A stretch of 64,000 nucleotides of DNA from an uncultured Erythrobacter sp. (lineage in GTDB: Bacteria; Pseudomonadota; Alphaproteobacteria; Sphingomonadales; Sphingomonadaceae), in NCBI GenBank assembly GCA_947488325.1, contig CANKYZ010000002.1:372001-436000 (forward strand), given 5' to 3'. The translations under genes were made by a program, and so were the position numbers. Below the pieces are notes generated by a model that was given only the letters and a program-made list of their open reading frames with translations, ran no database searches and was not told the DNA's origin. The first letter of the stretch is position 1. Each line of letters starts with the position of its first letter. Below are positions 1-9,861 of the stretch, one piece after another.

Positions 1-244
1 AATGGCGCGAATGGTTCATGGCAAGGCTGGCAACACGCTCGCCCGGCTTGATTCCCAATGCCTGAAGCGCCTGCGCCATCTTGAGAGCATCTTTGCGAAT
101 GCCTGTCCAATCTGTGCGAGTTTCGGAGCCATCGGCCCAGTGCGTCACAATTTCACGGGTGCCGGCTTCTCTCGCGGCGTGGTCAATCACATGCGTGATC
201 CGCATGCTCCAATCCTGCATTGCGCCGAGGCCTTGTGTGAGCAT
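1..244 (-). CDS. Acyl-CoA ligase (AMP-binding family), N-terminal fragment
   Basis: Only the first 81 codons lie in the window; the frame is open to the left edge. The start ATG at 244 is preceded by a good AGGAGAG ribosome site. The peptide begins MLTQGLGAMQDWSMRI and continues with an IVTHWADGS and W-G-x-R-K-D-A-L segment ending in ALGIKPGERVASLAMN. This is the usual N-terminal region of medium/long-chain fatty-acid-CoA ligases of the AlkK type, which activate fatty acids with ATP and CoA for beta-oxidation. The AMP-binding signature and catalytic lysine are outside the window, so substrate and integrity cannot be judged. Confidence 0.75.
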   Translation of the reverse strand, partial: MLTQGLGAMQDWSMRITHVIDHAAREAGTREIVTHWADGSETRTDWTGIRKDALKMAQALQALGIKPGERVASLAMNHSRH

Positions 245-347
245 CTTTGACTTCTCTCCTGTTTGTTTGCCCTTTGTCGGACAATCTTAAGAGAGATCAT
301 GACGAGCCGCCGCGCGATTGGCAATCGACCATTCGTAAAGGATGCGG

Positions 348-3300
348 CTAAGCGACAAGCTTTAAGTTCGCGCGGCCGCGCATAGGCTCTAGCACGACAT
401 TCTCTATCCCTTCGACTTCGGATAGCCGTTCAGCCAAATCGCCGTTCAGAATGAAGTTCGTGCCGAGCCGCATATAGGCATCTTCGTCAGCTCCCAGAAT
501 TAGCCGAACTAGCACTTCTCCCGGAGCATTTTCTCCGGCCTCCAGTTCGAGTTTGAGATCGGTTAGCGCTTCGACCTTGAGAATATCTGCTCTGAGGATC
601 ATCGGAGTGCGCCCGCTGACCGACGCCAGCGGACGGGCATTGCGGACGGTCAGGCGCGGTGGTTCGCCCGGATTGGGCGAATCCAATTCGACATTGAGCA
701 GCACACATTCACCGCTTTCGGCCCAGTCCTGGAACTGGGAAACAAGTGATTCTTCGAAACATGCCGACGAAAACTGACCGGAACTGTCAGAGAAATCCGC
801 CCGAATAAACTCAGCTCCTCGCTTGGTGCGGCCCCTATTGGCGCTTTCGACCATAGCCGCGATCACGGCATTGGTGCGCCCCCCCGCAGGCGCGCCTGCC
901 TCCATCAGGCTTTGATAGGTCCGTGCACCTTGGGCAGAGGCAACTTCGCGATATTGCTGGATCGGGTGGGCGGAGAAGTAGAAACCAAAATTCTCCCGCT
1001 CTTTCGCCATTTGCTCAGGCCGAGTCCAAGGATCCGTCGACTGAAGGCGCAGATCTTCTTGCGGTGCATTCTCGCCGCCGAACAGGCCGACTTGCCCGCT
1101 TGATCGTTCGCGGATTGCCGCGTCGGCCACTGCCAAAAGCATATCTGCATTCTCAAACAAGGTCGCACGGTTGGGTTCAATCCCATCAAGCGCCCCGGCA
1201 CACACCAGCCCTTCAAGCTGACGGCGGTTCATTGAGCCTTGCGGAATCCGTTCAAAAAAGTCCTTCAGGCTTTCAAATTTCCCGTTTGTCTCGCGCTCTG
1301 CGACGATGGCCTCCATCGCCTTTTCGCCAACATTGCGGATGCCGGAGAGTGCATAGCGCACACCGTATCCATCGTCGGTTTGCTCAACAGTATAACGCGC
1401 CTCCGATGCGTTGATATCGGGCGGGAGCACCGCAACACCCCCATTGGGATAGCGCCGCGCATCATCGACGAAAACACTCAGTTTTTCCGATTGATGCATG
1501 TCGAAACACATAGACGCAGCGTAGAATTCTTCGGGATAATGCGCTTTCAACCAACCCGTTTGATAGGCGAGCAGCGCATATGCGGCGGCGTGCGATTTGT
1601 TGAAGCCATAGCCTGCAAATTTGTCGATCAAATCGAACAGTTCATTGGCTTGCTTGCGTTCAATGGCAGAAACCTCCTTACATCCGTCAACAAAGCGGAC
1701 GCGCTGCACGTCCATTTCCGCCTGAACTTTCTTACCCATCGCGCGGCGCAGCAAATCCGCATCGCCCAGCGAGTAACCCGCCAGAATCTGCGCGGCCTGC
1801 ATCACCTGTTCCTGATAGACGAAGATCCCATATGTCTCCGCCAGAATTCCTTCGAGCTTGGCGTGCGGATATTCGATAGGGACTTCGCCCGCTTTGCGTT
1901 TCCCAAACAGCGGAATGTTGTCCATTGGGCCGGGTCGATATAGCGAAACGAGCGCGATGATATCTCCGAAATTGGACGGCTTCACAGCTTTCAGAGTGCG
2001 CCGCATCCCTTCGGATTCCAGCTGGAAAACGCCGACCGTATTACCGGCCTGCATCATGTCATAAACCGCCATATCATCGAGCGGCAATTCACCCAGATCG
2101 ATTTCAATCCCACGCAGCTCAAGCAAATCGACCGCCTTGCGCAGCACCGAAAGCGTCTTGAGACCAAGGAAATCGAATTTCACAAGTCCAGAACTTTCGA
2201 CATGCTTCATGTCAAACTGCGTCACCGGCATGTCAGATCGCGGATCGCGGTAAAGCGGTACCAATTGCGCGAGCGGACGATCTCCGATCACCACTCCGGC
2301 TGCGTGAGTCGATGAATTGCGCGGCAGGCCTTCAAGCTGCATCGCCAGATCAACAAGGCGCTTTACATCGTTGTCGCCTGTATATTCTTTCTTGAAATCC
2401 GCGGCCCCGTTAAGTGCGCGCGGCAATGTCCACGGGTCAGTCGGGTGATTGGGCACCATTTTGCACAATCGGTCCACCTGACCATAACTCATTTGCAGAA
2501 TCCGCCCGCAGTCGCGCAAAACAGCGCGCGCCTTTAGCTTACCAAAGGTGATGATCTGAGCGACGTGATCCTGCCCGTATTTCTGCTGAACATAGCGGAT
2601 CACTTCGCCCCGCCGGGTTTCGCAGAAATCAATGTCGAAATCAGGCATTGAAACGCGTTCTGGATTCAAGAAACGCTCAAACAGCAGTCCCAGTTGGATC
2701 GGATCAAGATCGGTGATTGTCAGCGCCCACGCCACAATCGATCCCGCACCAGAACCACGGCCCGGTCCCACGGGAATCCCCTGATCTTTGGCCCATTTGA
2801 TAAAGTCGGCAACGATCAGAAAGTATCCCGGGAACCCCATATCAACGATGATCTTGATCTCATAATCAAGCCGGTCAAAATAGGTCTTTCGCTGCTCATC
2901 CGACATCTCGCCATATGGCTCTAGCCGCGCTTCCAGCCCCGCACGCGATTCGTCCGCCAACATTCGCGCTTCGCCTTCAAGATCGCCGGCAAGACTAGGC
3001 AAGATTGGGTCACGATAGGGCGGTGCAAAGGCGCAGCGCTGCGCAATGACGAGGGTGTTTGCAGTGGCTTCTGGCAAATCGTCAAACAGTTCATCCATCA
3101 TGCCCACCGATTTGACGAAGCTCTGCGCATTCGAAGTCGGGCGATCGTCATTTTCGACATAGGTCGAATTGGCGATACACAGCATCGCGTCATGCGCCTT
3201 GTGCATATGCGGCTCTGCGAAATTGGCAGGATTGGTCGCAACCAATGGCAGGTCGCGGGTATAGGCCATTTTGATCAGCGCGGTTTCCGCACGCGCTGAT

Positions 3301-3833
3301 GCCTCATCGCCTTGCCGCGCGATCTCAATATAGAGGCGATCCGGGAACAGGGCTTGCAAACGATCTGCGAACGCTTCTGCCGCCGGCGTCTGTTCCTCCG
3401 CCAACAGCCGGGTCAGCGTGCCCTCACCGGCCCCTGTCAGCGCGATCAGCCCGTCTGTGTGCCCTTCAAGACCGTCCAACACGACATGTGGATCAAGCTC
3501 AAGCGGGCGATCCAGATGCGCCATTGAAACAAGGTGGCAGAGATTGTCATAACCTTGTTCATCCTGCGCAAACAGCGGCAGATAATCGACCTGCTTTCCA
3601 TCCCCGCCCTCGCGCGCGAGGCCAAGCAGCGTACCGATGATTGGCTGGATGCCTTCATCCTTGCACGCATTGGCAAACATTACCGCGCCATACAGCCCAT
3701 TGCGGTCGCACACTGCAATGGCCGGGAACCCCCGTTCTTTGGAAAGTTTCGCGATTGCCTTTGGATCGATTGCCCCTTCGAGCATCGAATATGAGGACAA
3801 GACGCGAAGAGGGACAAAGGGAGCGAAGGCCAT
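348..3833 (-). CDS. dnaE: DNA polymerase III alpha subunit
   Basis: This 1161-residue protein has the length and order of DnaE1, the replicative polymerase catalytic subunit: an N-terminal PHP domain (about 8-210), the C-family polymerase core, a helix-hairpin-helix region and an OB-fold tail. The catalytic PDFDIDF motif lies near residues 394-400 and the third acidic motif (KFDFLGLK) near 552. The PHP entry reads LRVLSSYSML and lacks the histidines needed for metal binding, so proofreading probably comes from a separate epsilon subunit. It is transcribed alone, 88 bp downstream of the glutathione peroxidase gene. No frameshift or intein is visible. Confidence 0.98.
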   Translation of the reverse strand: MAFAPFVPLRVLSSYSMLEGAIDPKAIAKLSKERGFPAIAVCDRNGLYGAVMFANACKDEGIQPIIGTLLGLAREGGDGKQVDYLPLFAQDEQGYDNLCHLVSMAHLDRPLELDPHVVLDGLEGHTDGLIALTGAGEGTLTRLLAEEQTPAAEAFADRLQALFPDRLYIEIARQGDEASARAETALIKMAYTRDLPLVATNPANFAEPHMHKAHDAMLCIANSTYVENDDRPTSNAQSFVKSVGMMDELFDDLPEATANTLVIAQRCAFAPPYRDPILPSLAGDLEGEARMLADESRAGLEARLEPYGEMSDEQRKTYFDRLDYEIKIIVDMGFPGYFLIVADFIKWAKDQGIPVGPGRGSGAGSIVAWALTITDLDPIQLGLLFERFLNPERVSMPDFDIDFCETRRGEVIRYVQQKYGQDHVAQIITFGKLKARAVLRDCGRILQMSYGQVDRLCKMVPNHPTDPWTLPRALNGAADFKKEYTGDNDVKRLVDLAMQLEGLPRNSSTHAAGVVIGDRPLAQLVPLYRDPRSDMPVTQFDMKHVESSGLVKFDFLGLKTLSVLRKAVDLLELRGIEIDLGELPLDDMAVYDMMQAGNTVGVFQLESEGMRRTLKAVKPSNFGDIIALVSLYRPGPMDNIPLFGKRKAGEVPIEYPHAKLEGILAETYGIFVYQEQVMQAAQILAGYSLGDADLLRRAMGKKVQAEMDVQRVRFVDGCKEVSAIERKQANELFDLIDKFAGYGFNKSHAAAYALLAYQTGWLKAHYPEEFYAASMCFDMHQSEKLSVFVDDARRYPNGGVAVLPPDINASEARYTVEQTDDGYGVRYALSGIRNVGEKAMEAIVAERETNGKFESLKDFFERIPQGSMNRRQLEGLVCAGALDGIEPNRATLFENADMLLAVADAAIRERSSGQVGLFGGENAPQEDLRLQSTDPWTRPEQMAKERENFGFYFSAHPIQQYREVASAQGARTYQSLMEAGAPAGGRTNAVIAAMVESANRGRTKRGAEFIRADFSDSSGQFSSACFEESLVSQFQDWAESGECVLLNVELDSPNPGEPPRLTVRNARPLASVSGRTPMILRADILKVEALTDLKLELEAGENAPGEVLVRLILGADEDAYMRLGTNFILNGDLAERLSEVEGIENVVLEPMRGRANLKLVA

Positions 3834-3921
3834 CCCTGCAACCTAGGAAATTTCGCCAGATTCGGAAGCGTTCGGGCGGCCTAATTCTCCACAGCCTGAA
3901 TCTTCCTTGGCAAGGGATAGG

Positions 3922-4401
3922 TCAGAGCAGCTTTTCGATATCTTTTACGATGCTTGCCGGAGTGTCTTGCGGACCATAACGTTTTACCACTTCACCTTCG
4001 CGATTAATCAGGAATTTAGTGAAATTCCATTTGATCGAAGTCGAACCCATCAGGCCCTTCTTTTCGCGCTTCATCCAATCGTACAAAGGTGACGTTTCCG
4101 GGCCGTTCACATCAATCTTCTTCATCAACGGGAATGTAACGCCAAAATTGACCTTGCAGAATTCCGCGATCTCATCGGCATTGCCCGGTTCTTGCGCGCC
4201 AAACTGATTGCAAGGAAAGCCTAGAACTTCGAAATCCTGGCCTTTAAATTGCTGAAACAGCGCCTCAAGTCCGTCATATTGCGGAGTAAAACCGCATTTG
4301 CTGGCCGTGTTGACAACCAGCAGGACCTTACCCAGTTTGGTCGACAGGTCGAGATTTTCGCCTCGATTGGTGACTACGGAAAAATCGGCAATGGTGGTCA
4401 T
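3922..4401 (-). CDS. Glutathione peroxidase family protein
   Basis: This 159-residue thiol peroxidase reduces hydrogen peroxide or lipid hydroperoxides with glutathione or thioredoxin. The catalytic tetrad of the family is visible: peroxidatic Cys36 in NTASKCGFTPQY, Gln66 in GFPCNQFG, and Trp125-Asn126 in IKWNFTKFL. It uses cysteine rather than selenocysteine, as is usual in bacteria. No signal peptide is seen, so it should be cytosolic. Its start overlaps the stop of the upstream secreted-protein gene by 4 bp (ATGA), which implies translational coupling. Confidence 0.95.
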   Translation of the reverse strand: MTTIADFSVVTNRGENLDLSTKLGKVLLVVNTASKCGFTPQYDGLEALFQQFKGQDFEVLGFPCNQFGAQEPGNADEIAEFCKVNFGVTFPLMKKIDVNGPETSPLYDWMKREKKGLMGSTSIKWNFTKFLINREGEVVKRYGPQDTPASIVKDIEKLL

Positions 4402-4928
4402 GGTTGTTCCTGGTCAACTGGTCGATAGATTAGATCGAAACTCGTTTGCCACGAAACGCCATGATCCGTCGAGGCCTCTCCGTGTTGGCGGACGGTACCA
4501 TCGTCATTTGGTGTGTAAGTCATTCTAATAAGCTGATGCGGTGATGCAGGACTTGGCCAAACTCCTGTCAGAACCATTGTCATTCCAACAGCACCTCCCA
4601 CGAATTCAACCCGCCCTGGCGCGGAACCAATCCAAGTCTGGTGCCAACGGTTAGTTTTTGGATCGTAGCTGTTTAAGCTTCCCCCAGAATTGCCGCTAAA
4701 TGGCATCCAATTTTCACGTACAGCGCAACCATTATAGAGTCGCTCGACACGACTTCGTGCGAGGACGTTTTGTGTCCCGTTGGGGTGAACTTCCCACTCG
4801 CCAACCCAGAAATCGAATTGTGCATGTTCTTCAGTACTGCAAACCTGCTGCGATGCAGGTGGTAATGGGGCTGGATCTTCAGAATTTGTTGCAACGACTA
4901 AGGTTGCCAAAAGGGTCAATATCATCAT
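4398..4928 (-). CDS. Secreted DUF1579-like protein of unknown function
   Basis: This 176-residue protein has a short hydrophobic N-terminus (MMILTLLATLVVA) that looks like a signal peptide. The body starts with QFDFWVGEWEVHPNG, the typical opening of the DUF1579-like beta-barrel family, in which FW-GEW is conserved. It also has a NSYDPKTNRWHQTW strand and a WQTSFDLIYRP tail. The function is unknown; members are thought to bind a small lipophilic ligand, but nothing here proves that. Base composition is somewhat more AT-rich than its neighbours. It is coupled to the downstream peroxidase gene. Confidence 0.7.
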   Translation of the reverse strand: MMILTLLATLVVATNSEDPAPLPPASQQVCSTEEHAQFDFWVGEWEVHPNGTQNVLARSRVERLYNGCAVRENWMPFSGNSGGSLNSYDPKTNRWHQTWIGSAPGRVEFVGGAVGMTMVLTGVWPSPASPHQLIRMTYTPNDDGTVRQHGEASTDHGVSWQTSFDLIYRPVDQEQP

Positions 4929-4951
4929 CAGTCTATCCCTTTATTTAATCA

Positions 4952-5641
4952 TCAGCTTGCTGGCTCCAGCACCCCGTCATGCAACCTAACAACTCGGTCC
5001 ATTTTTTCGGCAAGCCGTTCATTATGCGTCGCGATCAATGCCGCGCTGCCCTCTCCCCGAACAAGATCCAGCAATTGCTCAAGCACGGTGTCAGCTGTTG
5101 CTTCATCAAGATTGCCCGTCGGCTCATCCGCAAGCACCAATGTGGGCTGGTTCGCGAGCGCCCGAGCCACAGCCACGCGCTGTTGCTCACCACCAGATAA
5201 TTGGCTTGGCCGGTGCGTAAGACGGTGGCCTAGGCCCAAGCTGGAGAGCAAGCTTTCCGCCCGTTCGTGTGCGGCGATTTTGCTTACGCCTGCAACCATT
5301 TGCGGCATCACCACATTCTCAGTCGCGTTAAAGTCGGGCAGCAAGTGGTGGAACTGATAGACAAAACCGAGATGTTCTCGCCGGATGCGCGTGCGTTGGT
5401 CAGATGCCAGCTTTTCAGCGGCCTCACCCGCAATCGCAATCGAGCCTTCAAAGCCCCCTTCGAGCAAGCCAACCGCTTGAAGCATTGTCGATTTTCCTGA
5501 ACCCGATGGCCCCAACAAGGCGACGATCTCTCCCGGCATAATATCGAGATTCACGCCGCGCAGCACATCGATGCGCTGCCCGCCTTGTTCAAAGCTGCGA
5601 TGCAAATCACACAATGCGACGATTGGTTTACCGCTATTCAT
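4952..5641 (-). CDS. lolD: Lipoprotein-releasing system ATP-binding protein
   Basis: This 229-residue ABC ATPase powers release of outer-membrane lipoproteins from the inner membrane. Walker A (GPSGSGKST) is near residue 45, the signature [15 protein letters not shown] is near 147, and Walker B plus the lolD-typical ending [15 protein letters not shown] is near 170. Its start overlaps the stop of the upstream permease gene by 8 bp, so both are made from one message. Length and motifs match LolD rather than the related MacB or FtsE. Confidence 0.95.
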   Translation of the reverse strand: MNSGKPIVALCDLHRSFEQGGQRIDVLRGVNLDIMPGEIVALLGPSGSGKSTMLQAVGLLEGGFEGSIAIAGEAAEKLASDQRTRIRREHLGFVYQFHHLLPDFNATENVVMPQMVAGVSKIAAHERAESLLSSLGLGHRLTHRPSQLSGGEQQRVAVARALANQPTLVLADEPTGNLDEATADTVLEQLLDLVRGEGSAALIATHNERLAEKMDRVVRLHDGVLEPAS

Positions 5642-6872
5642 AACGCAGCACCTGCACAGGATCGGTGTTGGAGGCTTTTAACGCAGGATAGAGCGTCGCA
5701 AGGAAGCTGAGACCGATTCCAAGCGCGGTGATTCCAATTATTTCCCAAGGGTCCACACGCACGGGCAATGTGGTGAGAAACCGAACCTGCGGGTCCCAGA
5801 TTTGAACGCCCGTAAGGAATGCCACACCTTCGACAATCGGATTGCGAAAATAGAGTAGAACAAACCCTAGGACGAGGCCAGTGACCGTCCCAAGAGTTCC
5901 GATAGTGGTGCCCGTGGTCACAAATATCTTGAGCAAACTGCGACGCGTTGCGCCCATTGTACGCATAATCGCAATGTCGCGGGTTTTTGCGCGCACTAGC
6001 ATCACCAGACTCGATAGGATATTAAAAGACGCCACCAAGACCATGAAACTCAGGACAAAAAACATCGCCACACGCTCAACTTCGAGCGCTTCGAAGAGGG
6101 TGGAATTGATGGTTTTCCAGTCCGCAATTGCTGCGCGACCTGTCAGCGATTCTTCGACATCGCCCAAAATCTCGCCGACATTGTCCGGATCGGCCACGGT
6201 AACTTCAATCAACCCAACCGCGTCGCCGAGCAATAATAGCCTTTGCGCATCGGACATTGGCATAATTACGAAGGTTTCGTCGAAATCGTAGAGACCAATC
6301 TCAAAGATCGCGCCGATCTCGTAAGGCACCTGTCGAATCGTCGTGCCAAAAGGTGTCGTGCGTCCCTGCGGATTGATTATCGTAACAGTGTCGCCAACCC
6401 GTGCGCCCATATTGGCAGCCAATCGAGAACCGATAGCGACAGTGTCAGCACCCGACTGAAGGCTGGCAATATCACCCAACAGCACTTTGTCGCCAAGGTC
6501 AGCAATATCTTCGGCGGTGTTTCCACGGACAAATATCGCATGGGCGCGACCGTTGAAGCTAACAAGCAGTGGCTGCTCGATCAGTGGGGAAGCGTTGGTC
6601 ACACCCTCGGTTTCGCGCACTTGTTGGAGAACACCCTCCCAATTATCGAGATCGCCGCCATAGGCCTGAATAATCGCGTGGCCGTTTAGTCCGGAAAATT
6701 TGTCCAGCATTTCAGAGCGAAACCCGCCCATCACGCTCATCACCAATACCAGCATGGCAACCGACAGCATCACAACGCCGACGGATATTCCGGCAACAAG
6801 CGCGATAAACGCTTCGCCCTTGCCCGGCCACAAATACCGTTTGGCGATCATTCTTTCGAAGGGTGTTAACAT
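5634..6872 (-). CDS. Lipoprotein-releasing system permease (LolC/LolE type)
   Basis: This 412-residue inner-membrane protein has the FtsX/LolC layout: one N-terminal helix (about 25-50), a large periplasmic domain (about 50-265), then three helices (about 268-292, 315-342, 375-400). The N-terminus ([10 protein letters not shown]) and the C-terminal [20 protein letters not shown] are characteristic of LolC/LolE. Only one permease gene accompanies lolD, as in alphaproteobacteria where a single hybrid permease probably forms a homodimer. It is first in the two-gene operon, with a 238 bp gap to the divergent purF. Confidence 0.93.
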   Translation of the reverse strand: MLTPFERMIAKRYLWPGKGEAFIALVAGISVGVVMLSVAMLVLVMSVMGGFRSEMLDKFSGLNGHAIIQAYGGDLDNWEGVLQQVRETEGVTNASPLIEQPLLVSFNGRAHAIFVRGNTAEDIADLGDKVLLGDIASLQSGADTVAIGSRLAANMGARVGDTVTIINPQGRTTPFGTTIRQVPYEIGAIFEIGLYDFDETFVIMPMSDAQRLLLLGDAVGLIEVTVADPDNVGEILGDVEESLTGRAAIADWKTINSTLFEALEVERVAMFFVLSFMVLVASFNILSSLVMLVRAKTRDIAIMRTMGATRRSLLKIFVTTGTTIGTLGTVTGLVLGFVLLYFRNPIVEGVAFLTGVQIWDPQVRFLTTLPVRVDPWEIIGITALGIGLSFLATLYPALKASNTDPVQVLRYE

Positions 6873-7110
6873 TGTCGGCCCAAATCGTTGGCGGCGTTAA
6901 GATGAACGGAGCCTGTAAGGCGCTGCTTAGCCGTGTACAACGCGAAAGGTGACAGCCGCTGTGAGTAAGCCAAACTTGTTCCAGACAGCTTACCAGTCTT
7001 CAGTATACAAAAAAGCCATAGAACCTATCCCGATCACCCCTTGTAATTGAATCGTAACATCGTCATTGAGCGGCCCTCAACACGGGCAGCGCAGCGGACA
7101 CAATATCGCG
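6873..7110. promoter_or_regulatory. Divergent intergenic region between the lol operon and purF
   Basis: These 238 bp separate two divergent genes and must hold both promoters. An in-frame TTG at 7066 could extend purF by 15 codons, but the extension (MSGPQHGQRSGHN) does not look like PurF. I saw no purine-riboswitch core and no convincing dyad. Confidence 0.4.
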
Positions 7111-8619
7111 ATGGCAACGACCGATTCTCAGAACTTTTCCGGCAATTTCACCCATCCCTTCCTTGATGACGGTGGTGATAAACTGCGCGAGGAATGCGGC
7201 GTCTTCGGCGCCATCAACGCGGATAGAGCCGCTGCCGCAACCGCTCTGGGCCTCCATGCCTTGCAGCATCGCGGGCAAGAAGCCGCTGGGATTACCAGTT
7301 TCGACGGCAAAGATTTCATTTCGCGGCGCGGCCTTGGCCATGTTGCAGAAAACTTCTCGTCTCCCGAAGCGATTGCCGAACTGCCCGGCTCCATGGCAGC
7401 TGGCCATGTCCGGTACTCAACCACTGGCGGCGCGGGGCTACGCAATGTGCAACCCCTCTATGCCGAGCTGGCCAGCGGCGGTTTTGCAATTGCGCATAAT
7501 GGCAATATTTCGAACGCTCAGGTGCTCCGCAAAGATTTGGTTGGCAAAGGTTCGATCTTCCAATCGACCTCTGACACCGAAGTCATCATCCACCTTGTCG
7601 CCACGTCACGTTACCCCACAATTGCAGACCGGCTGGTCGATGCGCTGCGTCTGGTCGAGGGGGCATACGCACTCGTGGTGATGACACCGACGGGAATGAT
7701 CGCCTGCCGCGACCCGTTGGGCATTCGCCCGCTAGTCATGGGCAAGCTTGATGATGCGATCCTGTTTGCCAGTGAAAGCGTCGCCTTCGATGTCGTCGGG
7801 GCAGAGATGATCCGCGAAGTTGAGCCGGGCGAAATGATACAGGTGGATTTCGAGGGCGGGATCAAGAGCATCCATCCATTCGGCAATCAAAATCCGCGCC
7901 CCTGTATCTTTGAACACGTATATTTCAGTCGCCCGGATAGCTTTTTCGCCGGTCAGAGCGTTTATGAAGCGCGCAAGGCCATTGGCGCAGAACTTGCCAC
8001 CGAATCGCCATGTGATGTCGATCTGGTGGTGCCTGTACCAGACAGCGGTGTCCCTGCGGCGATTGGTTATGCCCAGAAATCGGGCCTGCCGTTTGAACTG
8101 GGGATTATCCGGTCGCACTATGTCGGACGAACCTTTATCCAACCTTCTGACAGCGCCCGCCATGCGGGTGTGAAACGCAAACACAACGCCAATCGCGGAC
8201 TGGTCGCGGGCAAGAAAATCGTGCTGATCGACGATTCTATCGTGCGCGGAACCACCAGTATGAAAATCGTCGAAATGATGCGCGATGCAGGTGCAAGTGA
8301 AGTGCATTTTCGCGTCGCCAGCCCACCAACTGCCCATTCCTGCTTTTATGGTGTCAACACGCCGGAACGGTCAAAATTGCTGGCCGCGCGCATGGATTTG
8401 GAGCCGATGCGCAAATTCATCAAAGCCGACAGCCTTGCCTTCATTTCAATCGATGGCCTTTACCGGGCTGTCGGCGCAAAGGGTCGTAACAACTCTTGCC
8501 CGCAATTCTGTGACGCCTGTTTTACGGGCGATTATCCGACATCGCTTACTGACATTGCTCAGACTGAAAAGAAGATGGACGAACTCCCTTTTGCTGACGT
8601 TGACCCCAAGGCTGCCTGA
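7111..8619 (+). CDS. purF: Amidophosphoribosyltransferase
   Basis: PurF performs the first committed step of purine synthesis, making phosphoribosylamine from PRPP and glutamine. I chose the ATG at 7111 (502 aa) over the upstream TTG at 7066. The N-terminal nucleophile is Cys29 in REECGVFG, so a 28-residue propeptide must be removed. The glutaminase domain is followed by a phosphoribosyltransferase domain with the PRPP loop VLIDDSIVRGTT. The C-terminal NSCPQFCDACF cysteines suggest the iron-sulfur-containing, propeptide-processed class. An SDR gene follows after 3 bp, probably co-transcribed. Confidence 0.97.
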   Translation: MATTDSQNFSGNFTHPFLDDGGDKLREECGVFGAINADRAAAATALGLHALQHRGQEAAGITSFDGKDFISRRGLGHVAENFSSPEAIAELPGSMAAGHVRYSTTGGAGLRNVQPLYAELASGGFAIAHNGNISNAQVLRKDLVGKGSIFQSTSDTEVIIHLVATSRYPTIADRLVDALRLVEGAYALVVMTPTGMIACRDPLGIRPLVMGKLDDAILFASESVAFDVVGAEMIREVEPGEMIQVDFEGGIKSIHPFGNQNPRPCIFEHVYFSRPDSFFAGQSVYEARKAIGAELATESPCDVDLVVPVPDSGVPAAIGYAQKSGLPFELGIIRSHYVGRTFIQPSDSARHAGVKRKHNANRGLVAGKKIVLIDDSIVRGTTSMKIVEMMRDAGASEVHFRVASPPTAHSCFYGVNTPERSKLLAARMDLEPMRKFIKADSLAFISIDGLYRAVGAKGRNNSCPQFCDACFTGDYPTSLTDIAQTEKKMDELPFADVDPKAA

Positions 8620-8622
8620 TTC

Positions 8623-9336
8623 ATGACTGATACCAAACCATTCACGGGACGGACCGCTTTGGTAACCGGCGCCAGCCGTGGGATTGGTGCGGCAATCGCA
8701 TTGGCCTTGGCCGAGGCGGGCGCACACGTAATCCTGGTAGCACGCAAGGTGAAAGCGCTGGAAGAGGTCGAAGACCGAATTCACGCGGTTGGTGGCACGT
8801 CGACCATTGCACCTATTGATCTAACCGAACCGGATGCCGTTGCGCGCCTAGCATCGGCAATTTCCGGGCGCTGGAACACTCTCGATATCCTCGTAATATC
8901 AGCAGCTTACCTTCCAGAACTAACACCGCTTGCGCAAATTGACCCTAAGAAATTTAATCAGGCGATAATGACTAATGTGGTTGCCACTCAGGCTCTGCTG
9001 GCAGCGTTCGATCCACTTTTGCGGGCAGCGAAGGCCGGGCGGATCATCGGTCTTACCAGCAGTGTGGGGGCAGGCCCGCGTCCATTCTGGGGTGCATATG
9101 GCTCTACCAAGGCTGCTTTTGAAAACCTGCTCGATACTTACGGTGCCGAGGTTGAAAAGCTTAGCGCGTTACGTGTCGCAGTGATCGACCCTGGCGCGAC
9201 AAGGACAGACATGCGGGCGCAGGCCTATCCCGGCGAAAACCCCGAAAGCGTGAAGCTTCCCGAAGTCGTGGCAAAACGGATCATCGCGCTTCTTCAGGAA
9301 GATTTCAAAACGGGGCACCGCGAACGGGTCGGATGA
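8623..9336 (+). CDS. Short-chain dehydrogenase/reductase
   Basis: This 237-residue cytosolic oxidoreductase has the classical SDR layout. The cofactor motif TGASRGIGAA is near residues 15-24, NAA is replaced by ISAAYLPE near 90, the catalytic Ser lies in GLTSSVG and the Tyr-x-x-x-Lys in AYGSTKAAFE. The replacement of NNAG by ISAA is a mild deviation. The substrate cannot be told. It starts 3 bp after purF, so the two are likely on one transcript, but no purine role is known for this family. Confidence 0.85.
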   Translation: MTDTKPFTGRTALVTGASRGIGAAIALALAEAGAHVILVARKVKALEEVEDRIHAVGGTSTIAPIDLTEPDAVARLASAISGRWNTLDILVISAAYLPELTPLAQIDPKKFNQAIMTNVVATQALLAAFDPLLRAAKAGRIIGLTSSVGAGPRPFWGAYGSTKAAFENLLDTYGAEVEKLSALRVAVIDPGATRTDMRAQAYPGENPESVKLPEVVAKRIIALLQEDFKTGHRERVG

Positions 9337-9480
9337 TCTCAGCTTTGTTAATGAGCTCCATTTCTCTAGCCATTTTCTACTTACCTGCGCGTTAACTTAA
9401 CTTTGATACACTCCAGAAAGTGTGAATGAGCGATGAGTCTCTGATCGACCTATGGGTTTTTTGGAGAAAGTTGCGCCACC

Positions 9481-9825
9481 ATGCCGACAGATAGTGACCG
9501 CTATAAAGTCGCAGCACAGGAAGATCGCTGCTCACCGCGCACAAGGCTAACGATTCCTGCGACTTTGCGGGCATCCGGGGGCCGTGCATTTCAAAGCGTG
9601 GTGCACGATCTGTCCATATCGGGATTTTCCGCCTCGTCGATAAACCGAATGCATGATGGCCAAGTGTGCTGGCTTACCCTACCCGGCCTCGAATCACTTC
9701 AAGGTCAAGTCATTTGGTGGGACAATTGCATCGTTGGTGTGGCGTTCGAAGAGCTTCTTAGCCCGATTGTGCACGACAACATCTTGCAGCGTTACAGCAA
9801 TACCGGCGTTTACCGACCAATGTGA
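9481..9825 (+). CDS. PilZ domain protein
   Basis: This 114-residue protein is almost entirely a PilZ domain, the c-di-GMP binding module. The N-terminal arginine motif appears as CSPRTRLTIPATLR and the second motif as HDLSISGFS (D/N-x-S-x-x-G). The start ATG at 9481 follows a GGAGA about 12 bases upstream. It is a lone PilZ with no output domain, so it would act through a partner protein. Two GGDEF-EAL-PilZ proteins elsewhere in the window could be part of the same signalling network. Confidence 0.8.
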   Translation: MPTDSDRYKVAAQEDRCSPRTRLTIPATLRASGGRAFQSVVHDLSISGFSASSINRMHDGQVCWLTLPGLESLQGQVIWWDNCIVGVAFEELLSPIVHDNILQRYSNTGVYRPM

Positions 9826-9861
9826 CATGCGAGTGCTTGTCGGCACTTATCTAATGTCCGG

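Noticed and set aside
7066..7110. TTG start extending purF by 15 codons
   Set aside because: The extension does not resemble PurF and the ATG at 7111 gives a normal propeptide length.
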